Notes: a model not told the origin generated them from the letters alone. DNA of 64,000 nt from Hyaloperonospora brassicae (GCA_947650285.1 CANTFL010000617.1:248001-312000); one strand, 5' to 3'; shown: positions 30,253 through 41,374, counted from the stretch's first letter. Numbers and translations: made by a program.

Positions 30253-30589
30253 TTACTCGGTAATCGACTACTTCTACGCAGCCCAAAAATAAAACGTCGC
30301 CTACAACAAGGCAGAGTACCGTAATGCGGGAGTCCTATTATTAAATTTTGTGTAGGCGTATAATAAGTTGGACAGTGCTTATCTTCTTCGCCCTCCCTAA
30401 AGCGAGGAGAGTATCCAACCAATCTGGTGGAAGTCGTCCAGTACCTTCACCACGGAACTTCCGGCTGCATTTTAGCCAACGGGAGTCACTCGCACAAGGT
30501 ATAGATTACCAGAGGGATTCGCCTAGGATGTCCACTGTATCCCCTTCTTTTCATCTTGGTACTCAAACCGATTTATCAAAATCTGGATG
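30253..30589. other. Junction stretch, nothing recognised
   Basis: Short frames exist on both strands, and the - strand one from 30422 is contiguous with the family C pol lead-in. No conserved motif is visible. The boundary between the inverted pol and the LINE on the + strand lies somewhere here. Confidence 0.4.
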
Positions 30590-31975
30590 ACCGGACGAAT
30601 AATTAGTGCATCCTGCTACAGTTGGATAATAACACAAGGATACTTAAAGTTGCAGGGTATGTGTATAAATCGGCTACCTACATCGAGGTGCCGGACGAGA
30701 TCCCGAAGGTTAAGGCTAACATTGTCCTGTTTGGCAAGGCCTTTGCTAAACGATTCAAAACCTTCAGCTATCGCTTGTTGCCCAGACGGACTACTGCCAG
30801 ACACTTCGTGCCCGTGTCCGATAACGCTTAAGGGTGTCATGGATTATAGACGCTATATTAGTCTCCAAGTAGGAAGCAGGGGTGGAGCCAAACGTTATTG
30901 GGATCTTGCTGCGACTCAACTTCGAAAGCGACTTCAATCAGCTATCCATAAGACTCTTACCGTGGCACGATGGGCCACAGTGGCGAAGGTCATCATTATA
31001 ACCAAGCTACCATAGTGGCCCGCCATTCGTGGCCGTCTACCGCAACGGTATATCTTTTTACCAAGTTTGACAAAGCTTACATTTGAAACGGATATTTTGG
31101 AGACCTAGATATCCATTGTTCGACCTAATAAATGAGCGTATTGCCTGCCTAAATTTCCATGATGGAGGTTAGGTAAGCTCTTCTTTAACTAAAGGCTGAA
31201 TTACTCGCTATGGATTAAATCACCGTGGGAACGTATAGCTCTACTGCGAGGGGAGCGAATATGCTCATCGTAGAGCTTATGGTGGCCTCGCAGCAACTAC
31301 CACACTCCCCCTACACCAGATGCACGCTAGGAACACGGCACGTAGTTTCTTTAAACATTCGTGCTGGGCGCTTAGTGTGGACAGCGAAGAGACGCATGAC
31401 GAATGAGCATGGTCTCCTACAACCGACATCCGAGCACGTGATCGTTGTAGTAAATTTTGCGACCCTTATGGATGTGGCGCTCCATTATATCTTCATTGGG
31501 ACCAAGAAACCTTTTAGCTAGATATTCTGTCGCTTCTCGCCGCCCACCTTGCACAAGTCTGTAATTTTAAACAATCCATATACAAGCCGACGGTTGGGCA
31601 ATGGTTGCCGTTTCGGGATGTCCGCTACGTGTGGCTACTCGAAGAGGGATGCAACCCCTTACAAGACTCGTAGGAAATGGATTTACTTGCTTTCTTTGAG
31701 TCCTGTAGACAACTATATTTTCGGGTAATCGAGTTCTGAATAGTCCCTCGTCTGCGCAATACGACAACTTGGGACCTGTTCTCGCTTACGACCAATTCTT
31801 GTCTCGTTAATTGCCAAATTCTTTAAACTTCTAATTTCTCGAAGGCCCGAGACTTTAATCTTGATCGTGACAGTCCCTTCGGACACTTCGTTGGACTTAT
31901 TGTTCGGCCTGGAGAAAAGCGATGACGGATGCGTCATATTTGATATCACGACGGACGGCACAAACATAGCTCACA
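30590..31975 (+). pseudogene. Decayed LINE ORF2, C-terminal part of reverse transcriptase
   Basis: From about 30840 the + strand reads YRRYISLQVGSRGGAKRYWD, LAATQLRKRLQSAIHKTLTV and ARWATVAKVIIITKL. After a frame change comes VARHSWPSTATVYLFTKFDK. This is the LINE RT thumb pattern (YLG-x-x-VG, then RR/KR-L helices, then ILP-K-L). Upstream, VLFGKAFAKRFKTFS (about 30720-30770) fits the helix before it. Further decayed sequence runs to 31975, where the family B element is inserted. The matching 3' part, with RNase H, continues after 39977. The palm with the catalytic Asp pair is missing. Confidence 0.65.
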
Positions 31976-31980
31976 CCTTT

Positions 31981-32491
31981 TGTAACGGGGTTACACGTCG
32001 ACTGGTAGTCGACAATAGGTGTGGTACACACAAGGTATGGGATCCCCTTCAAAGTAATATTAGACTGATGTCTGTCAACAATTGATTTCGAGATCTTTTC
32101 ATAGGTTTATTTAGGACATTAGTGAGTAGGTTATTTACTTTGTTCTACGGTGTTCTTTTTGGTTATAAGAAGGAAAATATTTTAGTTCCCATTTTGATCA
32201 ACAAAATACACATGCCTCTCTGAGGCTTCTTGCGATCGTAAGGAAGTAGCAACGCCTTGTTAAGGCAGCTACTTTTTGTGAACTTAGTGCGTTTGATTCT
32301 TTCAATTTTTTGGTCCCCTGGAACAGGAACCGTAAGCTCTTTGAGCTTGTTCGCTCTTTGAGTCGGGTTCTCTGAACCACCCTTTAGCTCTCGGAGCTGT
32401 TGACTCTTTGAGTCGGGTTCATTGAACCAAAGTATCTCGTAAAAGCGTTAAATTATTCCTCTACCTTAAGGAGCTGTGTAGCTTTGCTACA
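31981..32491 (+). repeat. 5' LTR of family B
   Basis: It starts TGTAACGGGGTTACACGTCG and ends GTGTAGCTTTGCTACA. It aligns along its length with 39441-39972. The start forms two short hairpins, TGTAAC-GGG-GTTACA and GTCGACT-GGT-AGTCGAC. Duplicated motifs CTTTGAGTCGGGTTC (about 32355 and 32407) and CTCTTTGAGC lie in the last third. Confidence 0.93.
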
Positions 32492-32493
32492 TT

Positions 32494-32511
32494 TGGTAGC
32501 AATAGTTGTCA
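32494..32511 (+). promoter_or_regulatory. Candidate primer binding site of family B
   Basis: TGGTAGCAATAGTTG begins two bases after the LTR. It shares TGGTAGCA with family A at the same position. Confidence 0.6.
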
Positions 32512-32550
32512 ATCTACAACTGAGTCGGTAACGACTGATCCTCTGTAAGG

Positions 32551-33606
32551 ATGGAGCAATATACACTCCTCCATGAGGCCCAAAAGGTCGCGCTTGATAA
32601 GCTGACCGCGGCCGTAGGCCCAGAATATGTGGAGTCTCTAGCTGCACAAGGTCCCGATGTGCTCAATGCACGAGTCGAGACCTTCGTGCAGTACGAAAGG
32701 ACCTGTTAGGGAAGGTTCAAAACCAAATAGCGTCGGCTATGCCAACACGGTAAGTTGCGTTGCCAGATGAAGAGGCCAAACCTCGCCCCCTTAGGGTGTA
32801 CGTTAAAATTTCTCCGGTAAGGAGGGGGAAACCTGACCCTCTGGATCCGAGAAATTGAGGTGGCCATGAGCTCTGGCCTTATCTCACTGGAGTACCAGCG
32901 GGTCTCGTTGGATATCTCCAAGCTCGATGGAAGAGCTAGAGAGTGGGATCTGACGTGTGGCACGTCGGTCGACTTGGCGTTTTCCACATGGGATTCGCTC
33001 AAGTTTGACCTTTCGCGAGTTTTCTCCCCGCCAAACCAGGCCTATCGCATGCTCTCACGCTTTTTGTATACCCGTCAAGGTAAGAATGAGCTAACGGACT
33101 ATGTCCAAGAGTTGAGAACTCTGATGGCTGCTATGCAGTCTGAACCTCTCCCTGAGACAGTCTACGTGACTGTCTTCATGGAAGGTTTTCGTAATGACGT
33201 TGCAAGTACCGAGGTGTTTCGAGTCCATCCCTCTACGTTTGAGAAAGCTGTTTGCATCGCTCAAAATGCCGATCAAAACTTCAAGTCGGCCAGACTTGGT
33301 TGGAATGGGTACAAACCAATATTTGCGAGGGAAACCTCTGCGAGAACCTCGGCTTACTGTAAGCCGACACCGATGGATCTCAGCCATGCTGAAGATGAAG
33401 GTGAAGCGGAACTTCCCTTTGCAGAGCAACGACAGGAAGTGAAACGCTGTTATATGTGCGGAAGCACTGAACACTTGAGTCCCACTTGTTCTTTGCGTAA
33501 GCAAAAACCGACTCCTATGGGTCAGAACCCCAGCCAAAAGCAGAAACCTGGTATGGCACGGGGAACGTCGACACCCAGTAGGCGCGGGGCGCCCTACTGG
33601 GGGTAG
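32551..33606 (+). pseudogene. gag: Family B gag with zinc knuckle
   Basis: ATG at 32551 opens MEQYTLLHEAQKVALDKL but hits a TAG at about 32707. Decayed sequence follows, and from about 32835 to 33606 the same frame is clean. It gives NLTLWIREIEVAMSSGL, SKLDGRAREWDL, STWDSLKFDLSRVFSPPNQA, YRMLSRFLYTRQGKNELTDY, FRVHPSTFEKAV and AARLGW-like blocks typical of gypsy gag (retrotrans_gag fold). A CX2CX4HX4C knuckle, RCYMCGSTEHLSPTC, lies near 33448-33495. It ends in a basic tail at TAG 33604-33606. A strong stem-loop at 33574-33601 lies just inside the end. Confidence 0.85.
33574..33601 (+). promoter_or_regulatory. Stem-loop at the gag-pol border of family B
   Basis: CCCAGTAGGCGC, loop GGG, GCGCCCTACTGGG form about twelve pairs with one bulge. 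The stem shares CAGTAGG and CGCCCTACTG with the family A stem at 9337-9360, though the two families are otherwise well diverged. No in-phase slippery heptamer is visible upstream here, so the frameshift function is either lost in this copy or works differently. Confidence 0.6.
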
Positions 33607-36041
33607 AACTGAGTTCTGTTGCTTCTCTATGAGGTAGAGTGAAACAGGGTTTAGCCGCACCGAGCTCTGTTCACGCCAGCACAGAGCGTGGATAAAAGCC
33701 TGGCTTGCTAGTCGCCGAGGCTAAGATTAAAGGCTATGAGAAGCATGGTCGATCCTAATCGACCTAGGAGCATCATGCAATTATAATCAACGTCGTTCCC
33801 TTGAGTAAAGTCAGCGATACTCTAAAGCGCTTAAAGAGCATGAGGGTGATTCGATCACCGTTCGTTCAGCGACTGGTAATCGCGTCACGGTGCCTGAAGT
33901 TTCGTTGAACCTAGGTGTAAAGTTTTTAAACTTTGACACCATTGAACGCTGTCTTGTCCTCGATTTGGGTTCGAGATATGATCTTATCATGGGTTTGGCT
34001 TGGATTGAACGCCATGAGCCATGGATTAATTGGAGGTCTGAGACCTTAGGTGCCATGCGCAATGTTTCTATAGAAGCTTTGGAGAGTCATGAACCCACCT
34101 TTGCTAGGCAACAAAAGCGCTATTGGCGCGAGCCATTGACGGAAGATGTCAATGTGCTGGACATTGGTATGTCAGAGTTAATTAACTCCAAAATCAATGA
34201 CATCCATATGGAGCGGAGCTCTTTTACCGTATGTGAGGGGATTTATACTCCGTTGAGTGATACTCGTTGTAATACTGAGGCACTGCATGCTGCAGGCATG
34301 GTTGGCCTAGGGCCGAGACACCAAGAATGTAATTCCTCTGATGTGAGTGGGGTGGTACGTGAAATTCCACCGAGTAAGGGCGGCTGAGGTGGCACCTCAC
34401 TGAATGTCGGTAATGACATTGTTGGCGAGAAGCTAGATTGTTCAGGGTTAGGCCCGGATGCTGTAAGTAACGTGGTACGTGTAAATCTACGGGCTGAAGT
34501 GTTCGAGTTACGTGACTCTTCACCAGATGTCGTTCAAGACATGAGCTCTCGTATAGAACGTGCTAAGATGAATAGCAACCACGGGGACCCTACTGTCCCG
34601 GCCTCTAGGAGGCGTAAGGTTTCTTTGAGAAACAATTTCAGCTTCGGGTGGCAACTGTTAAGCGCCCCACGTCAGAAACGTCACATGGTAATATAGTAAT
34701 ATTACAATATATACACTTGTCAATGGAGTGACTGGCCATGTTGATGGCAATATTAGTCTTGAGACTCTTACATCCTTGGATATTCTCTTTGACCTAGACG
34801 AAATGTCTGACGGCAAATTTAGCCAAGCTTTGCAGGCAGGAGAATTATCCGAGTTAGTGGTCATTCGGCCCGGCGTCAGATTGAACTCATTCTCGTTATT
34901 GGACGAATCTGTCCATAGGGAATAAAGGCGGCATTGAAAGCCCGTAGTGGATCTTTAATCCTTAAAGATCCTCTTGATTTAGTCTAATATTTGGTAAAAG
35001 AATTTCAGGACGTGGTGTGTCACAAACCACCGTCCGCCTTGCCTCCTGATAGAAGTGTACGTCATGAAATTGACTTGGTTCCTGGAACCTAAATACTGTG
35101 TAACACGGCAGTGGCCTTTATTGAAGGAACAGTGTGACGTCATTGACGACTTCTTTCGTGCAAAGCACGCGGCAGGAATGGTACGTTAGAGCAAATCTCC
35201 TCATCCCACACCTACTTTCTGTGTCAAAAAGCCTAACGGGAAGTGGCGCATTGCTCGTGCTTACAAAAAGCTTAACGTGGCCACCATTTTGGCTGAGACA
35301 CCAGTTCCGAGGAAGGATATAATCTTCAGAACAATATGGTGGAATGTACAATATACAGTGTGCCCGACTTAGTCGATGGTAATACCAACTTCTCATGCAA
35401 AAAGCGATATTCCGCACAAGCGGTCAGCACTCCAAGCGGTATGGTCTAGGAGTGGCTTGTACCGACCCCAGTGGCCAAGTGGTAGACCACTGAAGCTGGG
35501 ACCGGGAGGTGCCTGGATCGATATCCCGGAGGGGGGTTCGATTACAGGGCGCCGAAGATAGGCATGTAAAGTATGACGAGCAACCACCCAATGGGTGGCC
35601 GCCCTGCCAACCCGCACCGAAGGATGTGTGATAGTTGGGTGGGCTGGAGGCCCTACTAGCCGAAACGCCCCATAGTGTAATGAGGGGTGTGGGCCCCTGG
35701 AGAGTTCAAACCGAGCCGCGGTACTCGCAGATCACCCCCGGGCGGTCTGAGGGGTCACACGGAATAAATCTATGGGAGTGGCTTGTTATGCCGCTAGGGT
35801 TATCAAATGCCCCGGCTACATTCAATCGTCTTGTGAAACAATTGCTCAGACCTCACAGAGGTTATGCACATACGTACTTTGATGACATCTTTGTCCATAG
35901 TCGTGCTATGAACGGTCGGTCAGATTTGGACAATCACATTGACCATTTACGAGCGGTGCTCGAAAGCATGCGCACGAATAAGTTGTACGCCAACGCGTCG
36001 AAGTGCTTCTTTGGTGCAGAAGCGATTACCTTTTAGGGTGC
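33607..36041 (+). pseudogene. pol: Family B protease and reverse transcriptase, split by a SINE
   Basis: The protease has LIDLGASCNY (about 33755; Leu where Ser/Thr is usual) and, in the open piece 33890-34387, NFDTIERCLVLDLGSRYDLI and MGLAWIERHEPWINW. A linker with no motif runs to about 34940. RT begins near 35040 (RHEIDLVPG, then ITRQWPL-like), with FCVKKPNGKWRIARAYKKL and AETPVPRKDIIF near 35215-35325. The SINE at 35461-35768 interrupts it within EWLVMPxGLSNAPATFNR. After the insertion, LWEWLVMPLGLSNAPATFNR and TYFDDIFVHSRAMNG give the YFDD active site near 35875. A TAG at about 36034-36036 and further lesions follow. RT is about 480 codons including the decayed part. Confidence 0.8.
35461..35768 (+). 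mobile_element. tRNA-derived SINE inserted in family B RT
   Basis: A 308-base insertion lies between TCTAGGAGTGGCTTGT (35445-35460) and TCTATGGGAGTGGCTTGT (35769-35786), a slightly diverged target duplication of a piece of RT coding sequence. Its head looks like a tRNA with RNA polymerase III boxes: A box TGGCCAAGTGG at 35472-35482 and B box GGTTCGATTAC at 35535-35545. The spacing fits a tRNA with a long variable arm (Ser/Leu type). The rest is unrelated sequence ending GGAATAAA. SINEs with tRNA heads are known in Phytophthora. They move using LINE enzymes. Confidence 0.85.
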
Positions 36042-38046
36042 TTTATTGGTAAGCGAGGTCTTAGAGCGGATCCCGCTAAGGTAAAAGCCATAGTTGATTG
36101 GCCTCTTCCAAAGAATCAAATGGACTTACGTAAATAACTTAAACTTGCCAATTACTTGCACAAGTACAGTGCGAATTACGTCGATATGGCTCGGCCATTA
36201 TCCAATCAACTTATAAAGGATGTGGAATGGTGCTGGACTAGCACCGAGCATGATGCTTTTCAAGCAGTAAAGGAGAGTCTCCTTCATGCGGCAATCTTGG
36301 CTTTACCTGATCCTGATCGATCTTTCAGTGTCGTATGTGACGCGTCTGACTCTGCCATAGGCAGCGCTCTGTTACAGACAGATTCTGATGGACGGGAACG
36401 CGTAATTGCGTTCGATTTTCCGCAGCTGAAGGCTGTAGAAAAGAACTATCCTGTTCATGAAAAAGAGAAACTTGAAATGAAGTATTTCATTGTCAAATTC
36501 GGAGTTCATCTTCTTGGCTCTAAGCCGTTTGTAATCTATACAGATCATGCGTCACCACGCACTGCGACCCAGTCGCCTCACCTCTCTCAGTGAATGGCTC
36601 GTTGGCTCTCCTTCTTTGCCGAGTACAACTTCGAGGTGAAGTACAAGCCGGGCAAGCAGAATGATTTGGCTGATGCATTGTCACTAAGGCCTGACTTTGA
36701 GCTTGCTCATGTTACGACTCTGTCGTCGTCGGTCAATGACCTAATTCGTACGGCATATGACAAGGATGAACACGGTGTAGCTCTGCTACGTGCTCTAGGG
36801 AAAGAGGAGTTTAAGGACTCGGTTATCGACTTGTCATCACGGTTACGTGCGAGGTTACATCGATATTCCATCGATCAAGGCCTGTTGTGCTATAGCACGG
36901 ATGTGGAGGATACCCCTCGCATCGTTGTCCCTCATGATGAGGATTTGAAGTATTGGATTCTCTATAAGGCACATGATACTGCGTTGAGTGGTCATATCGG
37001 TCGTGAAAAGACTTACGGCTCAGTTAGTAAATGCTATTGGTGGCCCAAACTATACAAATGGGTGAGCACATATGTGCGTACGTGTGAAACATGTCAACGA
37101 ATGGACCCTCACCTCACGCGGCTGCGCCGCTGTCTAGTTTGCCTATACTCAAGGGTGTTGGGAGTCAATCAGTATGGACTTCCTGTTCGGATTACCGAAG
37201 AATTCGTATGGAAACACGGGTATTGTGGTCTGTATTGACCGTTGAGCAAGATAGCTCCTTTAGCGGCGGTGCCAGATACCATTGACGGTGAAGGTACAGC
37301 TACGCTGTCGATCGATCGATTGTTTGAGCAACACGGTCTGCAGATGGCAATTGTCTCTGACCGAGATCCATGCTTTATTGGGAAGTTTTGGAAGTCCATC
37401 TTTAAGGTGCATGGCACACGTTTGGACATGTCCACAGCGGATCATCCGCAGACTGATGGTCAAAATGAGCGAGTGAATCGCATCATCGGTGACATCTTGC
37501 GCAGTGTTTGCGCTGAAACGCCGAAGCGTTGGAGTGCGATGCTCCCTGTCGGTGAGTTTGCGTTGAATAACGCCGTGCATGCCTCCACCGGCTACACACA
37601 ATTTATGTGAATGGTCTCACAAACCCTCTCGTTCCGTTAACGCTATCACTGTGTGGTTCAGGGCTTGTTGGGAGAGGAGTTGCCTATCGGCTTGCTGATA
37701 TCAGCCCTGCTACTATTCAAAAATAGGTAAGCGAGTTTCTCGCAACGCGATTAAGTGCCTTACGACATGTGCGTGACGCACTGGATGATAGCTAAGACAA
37801 GCAGAAGGAAAAGCTGATGCTAAAGGCAGAGGTTGTATTAAACGTTATGAGGTCGGAGAACAATTCTATTTAATGCTAAAAACCTAACTACAAATGTGGT
37901 GTCTGCTGTCTTTAAGACAAAGTTGTTTCCGCGCTTCATTGGACCAATTACAATCGTCGCCAAGAAGGGACTTGCGTATACGCTCAACCTTCCGCGCAAA
38001 CTGCGCACACACCCAGTATTCTACGTTGGCTTGCTTAAGCCGTATT
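36042..38046 (+). pseudogene. Family B RNase H and integrase
   Basis: RNase H (36156-36700) has SVVCDASDSAIGSALLQ, VHEKEKLEMKYFIVKFGVHL, VIYTDHASPRT and NDLADALSLRPD, so all four acidic positions are present. A TGA at 36591-36593 splits it. The integrase zinc region (about 36960-37100) reads KAHDTALSGHIGREKTYG and RTCETCQR. The first Asp region near 37170 is decayed. VSDRDPCF and MSTADHPQTDGQNERVN give the second Asp and, 36 residues on, Glu, so the DDE triad is intact here in contrast to family A. The C-terminal block KTKLFPRFIGPITIVAKK, then LRTHPVFYVGLLKPY, ends near 38046. No chromodomain follows. Confidence 0.85.
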
Positions 38047-38418
38047 AAGATCCGTTCCACATAAACTTGAAAGCGCTTGCGCCCCATAGGTTGGCCTTGT
38101 CATCGGTTGCTGAATCCGTATCAGGAGGTCAAGCTGAGCATCCATCAGGGCTTGGCGCAACTTTAATGCTTAAACATGGGCTCGCATCGCGTCAAACGCA
38201 TTTTGGGTCATACCCAATGTCTCACGGAGACCACTCAGCATGAGAAGCACATTCTCATGCTCCTCCTTCGGTATACCGACCACCTATGACGCTGCTTGAG
38301 GAGCAAGGGAACCGACAGTTCCATGTGGAGCGACTCCTGAAACGACGTCGTCGTCAGGGTTAATAATAGTATCTGGTGAAGTTGAGAGGGTACCCGGAGT
38401 CGGAGAACTCGTGGGAGT
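38047..38418. other. Family B spacer after integrase
   Basis: No clear frame on either strand. On the - strand this lies downstream of the antisense frame, and some short open pieces continue it, but nothing conserved is visible. Confidence 0.4.
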
Positions 38419-39229
38419 TTAAGATAACCCTTCGGCAGGATCGCCTATACGCCGTTGATGTTTTTGAACATCGTGGTAAGGATTATCCGTCGACCGAGAG
38501 CGCCTCTCATCAATAGTGGTGGAGACAGGTGGGTAGTTGGGGACCGCTTGACCAACACCCACATCAATCAGCAAAGCCGGATCATAGCGTGTGCGAGTTC
38601 GCAACTGGCCTCTGGCCTTAATCTTGGCGTAATCATACCGAAGCTTTTGTCTAGACGAACACCTGCCACATCGGCACTAGCTCTGAGAGCTAACACGCTG
38701 CTGAGGAGTCAATTCCGATGCACCCAGCGAACAAAAGCGTTGTCTTCTTCCTCCTGAGATTTGCCTGCAAATAGGAGGTGGGTATACCCTTCATCGGTGG
38801 AAACGGTGCACCCCGTGCTTGCGCGTGAAATCGCATCTTGTATTGACTTTAAGTCGTCATATGAGGTTGCAGGTACCTCTCACGATGTACCTTTACACTC
38901 GCCACCTCATCACAAAATTTTGGCTCAGCGCCAATGGCCCATGTTGCCAAAGAACGACCTGTCGTTTGGCGTATACGCTCTTCCACATTGAGTGGGGTGA
39001 AATGATAGCCACGAAGACCCTCAAGGGTTGCAGCAAGCTGCATACGGAGCTGAGCGCTCTACTCTTGTTGGATAGCCAACTGTTGTTGCTCATCAAGCGG
39101 ATTGGTGATGATGGCATCGCCCATGATAAGTGTTTGATGCGGCGCCGATGGCGCGGTGGCTTCGCCACGCTCGGCAAATGGGTGCGGTGCAGTATGAGGC
39201 GGTGCCTCTTGCACTGGTGAGTCGGACAT
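38419..39229 (-). pseudogene. Antisense frame between pol and the 3' LTR of family B
   Basis: The - strand from ATG 39229 reads MSDSPVQEAPPHTAPHPFAE, then ATAPSAPHQTLIMGDAIITN and DEQQQLAIQQE. After a stop and shift, 39043-38849 gives LRMQLAATLEGLRGYHFTPL, NVEERIRQTTGRSLATWAIG and EPKFCDEVASVKVHRERYLQ. Pieces on to 38419 include QEEEDNAFVRWVHRN and IDERRSRSTDNPYHDV. The layout (Ser/Pro-rich head, then a more ordered charged part, opposite strand, between pol and LTR) parallels the family A antisense gene. I see no sequence match between the two. Only one copy is in the window, so conservation cannot be judged. I do not recognise the protein. Confidence 0.5.
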
Positions 39230-39440
39230 TGTCCTCTCTTCACCATGAATATCGGTATCGCTACCATAATCCACCTCCACATCGATGCCGAGGTAAGACG
39301 AGCGAGTCAAGACTCATGGGGTGGCGATGCCATGGTGTTTTGTGTTTTGCCAATCGTGAGGTTGAAGCGCACACACACCGACCTCTTCTAGGAAAGAATT
39401 CGATTGACGTTTTGTGGAAACGTCAGTCTGGTGGGCTAAG

Positions 39441-39972
39441 TGTAACGGGGTTACACGTCGACTGGTAGTCGACAATAGGTGTGGTACACACAAGGTATGG
39501 GATCCCTTTCAAAGTAATATTAGAACACAGTATCAATCGTTGAAGACTGATGTCTGTCAACCATTGCTTACGAGATCTTTTCATAGGTTTATTTAGGACA
39601 TTAGTGAGTAGGTTATTTACTTTGTTCTACGGTGTTCTTTTAGAGTTAAAGAAGAAATAAAATTCACTCTCCATTTTGATCCGATAGACACGTTCCTCTT
39701 TGAGGCGTCTTGCGATCGTAAGGAAGTAGCAACGCCTTGTTAAGGCAGCTACTTTTTGTGCACTTAGTGCGTTTAATTTCTTTGAATCGTTTGGCCCCCT
39801 GGAACAGGGACCGTAAGCTCTTTGAGCTTGTTCGCTCTTTGAGTCGGGTTCTTTGAACCACCCTTTAGCTCTCGGAGCTGTTGACTCTTTAAGTCGGGTT
39901 CATTGAACCAAAGTATCTCGTAAGAGCGTTAAATTATTCCTCTAACTTAAGGAGCTGTGTAGGTCCGCTACA
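39441..39972 (+). repeat. 3' LTR of family B
   Basis: It starts TGTAACGGGGTTACACGTCG and ends GTGTAGGTCCGCTACA. It aligns with 31981-32491, with a short extra stretch near 39530 (CACAGTATCAATCGTTGAAG) that is absent from the 5' LTR. It is followed by CCTTT, the target duplication. The purine tract before it (GGTGGGCTAAG) is decayed. Confidence 0.93.
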
Positions 39973-39977
39973 CCTTT

Positions 39978-40880
39978 TTTGCCTCCTCGTGGGACGAGAC
40001 CCTTTTCGTCCTTCAGAATTAGGCTTGGGAGGGGGCTATCACGTATGTAAAGTGGGACCTCAACCGGCCTTACATAGAGCAACGGGGGTGAAGATATCTC
40101 GCGTACACTTGACGCGGTCCAGAGCGCATTACAAAGAGGGGGCCTTAGCTCAAGCTAGATGGATCGGGCTTTAGGAGATTAAACAAAGGCACGTGGCCTG
40201 GTCGGGCGAGAGTACGCGGCAAGGGAGGCACTGCACACCATTTCGTGAGCTTAATTTCAGCGCATTACTGGTGGCACGGTTTAGGCAAAACAGATATGGT
40301 CTCGCAACAAGCTAAGATCCGCTTGCGTCTGGGATCCGCAAAACCAAGTGCCAAGTGCCCCTTACCGAAGTGAATATGAACTTACATGACCTACTCACAC
40401 CAATGGTGGGATCGTGCAACAGCGCAGTCTTGTGGCTAATTTTTGACGATCCGTGGAGGTGACTGGGCTTAATGGATTCGTCATTAGACTTACAAGCCAT
40501 TTTCAGCCTCAGTTTGTCTCAGATGCCCCGTAGTATCTGGAACTACGTAAGGCGCTTATATGGTCACTTCTCGTCGAAGCGGAGACAAGGTATATGAAGC
40601 TTATGTTTCGCTATACTACAAGAATAATGGGTTCTTGGTGTGACATACACCCTACAAGCCGTTTGGGCTGGTAGGTACAGATACAGGGATGGTGCCGTGG
40701 ACAACTCACCCTTCCCGGCCGAAGGCTTGGATCTGGACCTTCTACGAGAAGGATGCCAGACACTACGAGACCTTTCCATGGATACAACATCTTATCGATA
40801 TAGATGAGCGTCGGCTGATGTGGCTTACCAGCGTCCCCGTACACTGTAACAGACGATGTACCACGAATTCTATCTCTAAA
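39978..40880 (+). pseudogene. LINE ORF2, region between RT and RNase H
   Basis: This continues the LINE interrupted by family B. Frames are short and broken and I see no named motif before the RNase H. Its identity rests on lying between the RT C-terminal part (before the insertion) and the RNase H (after it), on the same strand. Confidence 0.45.
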
Positions 40881-40889
40881 CGATGACAG

Positions 40890-41374
40890 CTCCGCTGTGA
40901 TCTTCTTTGATGGTGGGTTTCGCGGTAATCCTGGACCAGGTGGTGCAAGAGCTATTATAAGTACGAATACCTTGTTTATAGACTCTGTTGGGGTGCGTTG
41001 GATGTGCAGTGTACCCTCGCAGTCACCACTAAAACAAACAACGTGGCAGAACCCAAACCTTTCTTTTTGGCTTCGCAAGGCGCTGAAGTTACAACTTTAC
41101 CGCCCGCACGTCGTTGGGGACAGCGACCTGGTACTGAGGCAGCTACAGCGCAAGAGGTCTCCGCAGGCTGAACATCTTAAAGATCTGAATATGCAATGTC
41201 GATTTGTCGAGGATAGGTTGAGCGTGTTCAAATGGACTCTTTACCTTCGACAATTTAACAAGATAGAGGACGCCCTGGAGAGTATCGCGATGGAATTAGG
41301 ACGCAGCATCCCGGTTTTAGGACCTAAGGTGGCTATTCTGCCACCCGTAGGGGCAGTCGTTACTAAATATTGAC
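40890..41374 (+). pseudogene. C-terminal RNase H domain of the LINE
   Basis: The + strand at 40897-41374 reads IFFDGGFRGNPGPGGARAII (first Asp and the glycine-rich turn of RNase HI). A frame change near 40995-41050 hides the NNVAE block, which is visible in another frame. Then HVVGDSDLVLRQLQRKRSPQ (second Asp) and FNKIEDALESIAM (last Asp) follow, ending at TGA 41372-41374. This is an archaeal/plant-type RNase H, known at the C-terminus of some LINEs. It would remove element RNA after first-strand synthesis. Confidence 0.8.

Larger units (their letters stand above)
31976..39977 (+). mobile_element. Ty3/gypsy family B element with 5-bp target duplication
   Basis: A complete LTR-to-LTR element of about 8.0 kb (31981-39972) is flanked by CCTTT at 31976-31980 and 39973-39977. 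Order: LTR, primer site, gag, protease, RT, RNase H, integrase, antisense frame, LTR. Gag and pol resemble family A and are Ty3/gypsy type, but no chromodomain is seen after the integrase tail. The LTRs (511 and 532 bases) start TGTAACGGGG like family A but otherwise differ. Many stops and shifts, plus a SINE in the RT, show it is dead. It sits inside a decayed LINE. Confidence 0.93.

Noticed and set aside
30587..31015. Stand-alone gene of 142 codons
   Set aside because: Its second half matches the RT thumb pattern of LINEs, and the frame is interrupted on both sides.
35461..35550. Functional tRNA gene
   Set aside because: The head has A and B boxes, but the acceptor stem does not pair cleanly, the B box is imperfect, and it is embedded in a longer insertion with a target duplication, so a SINE is the better call.
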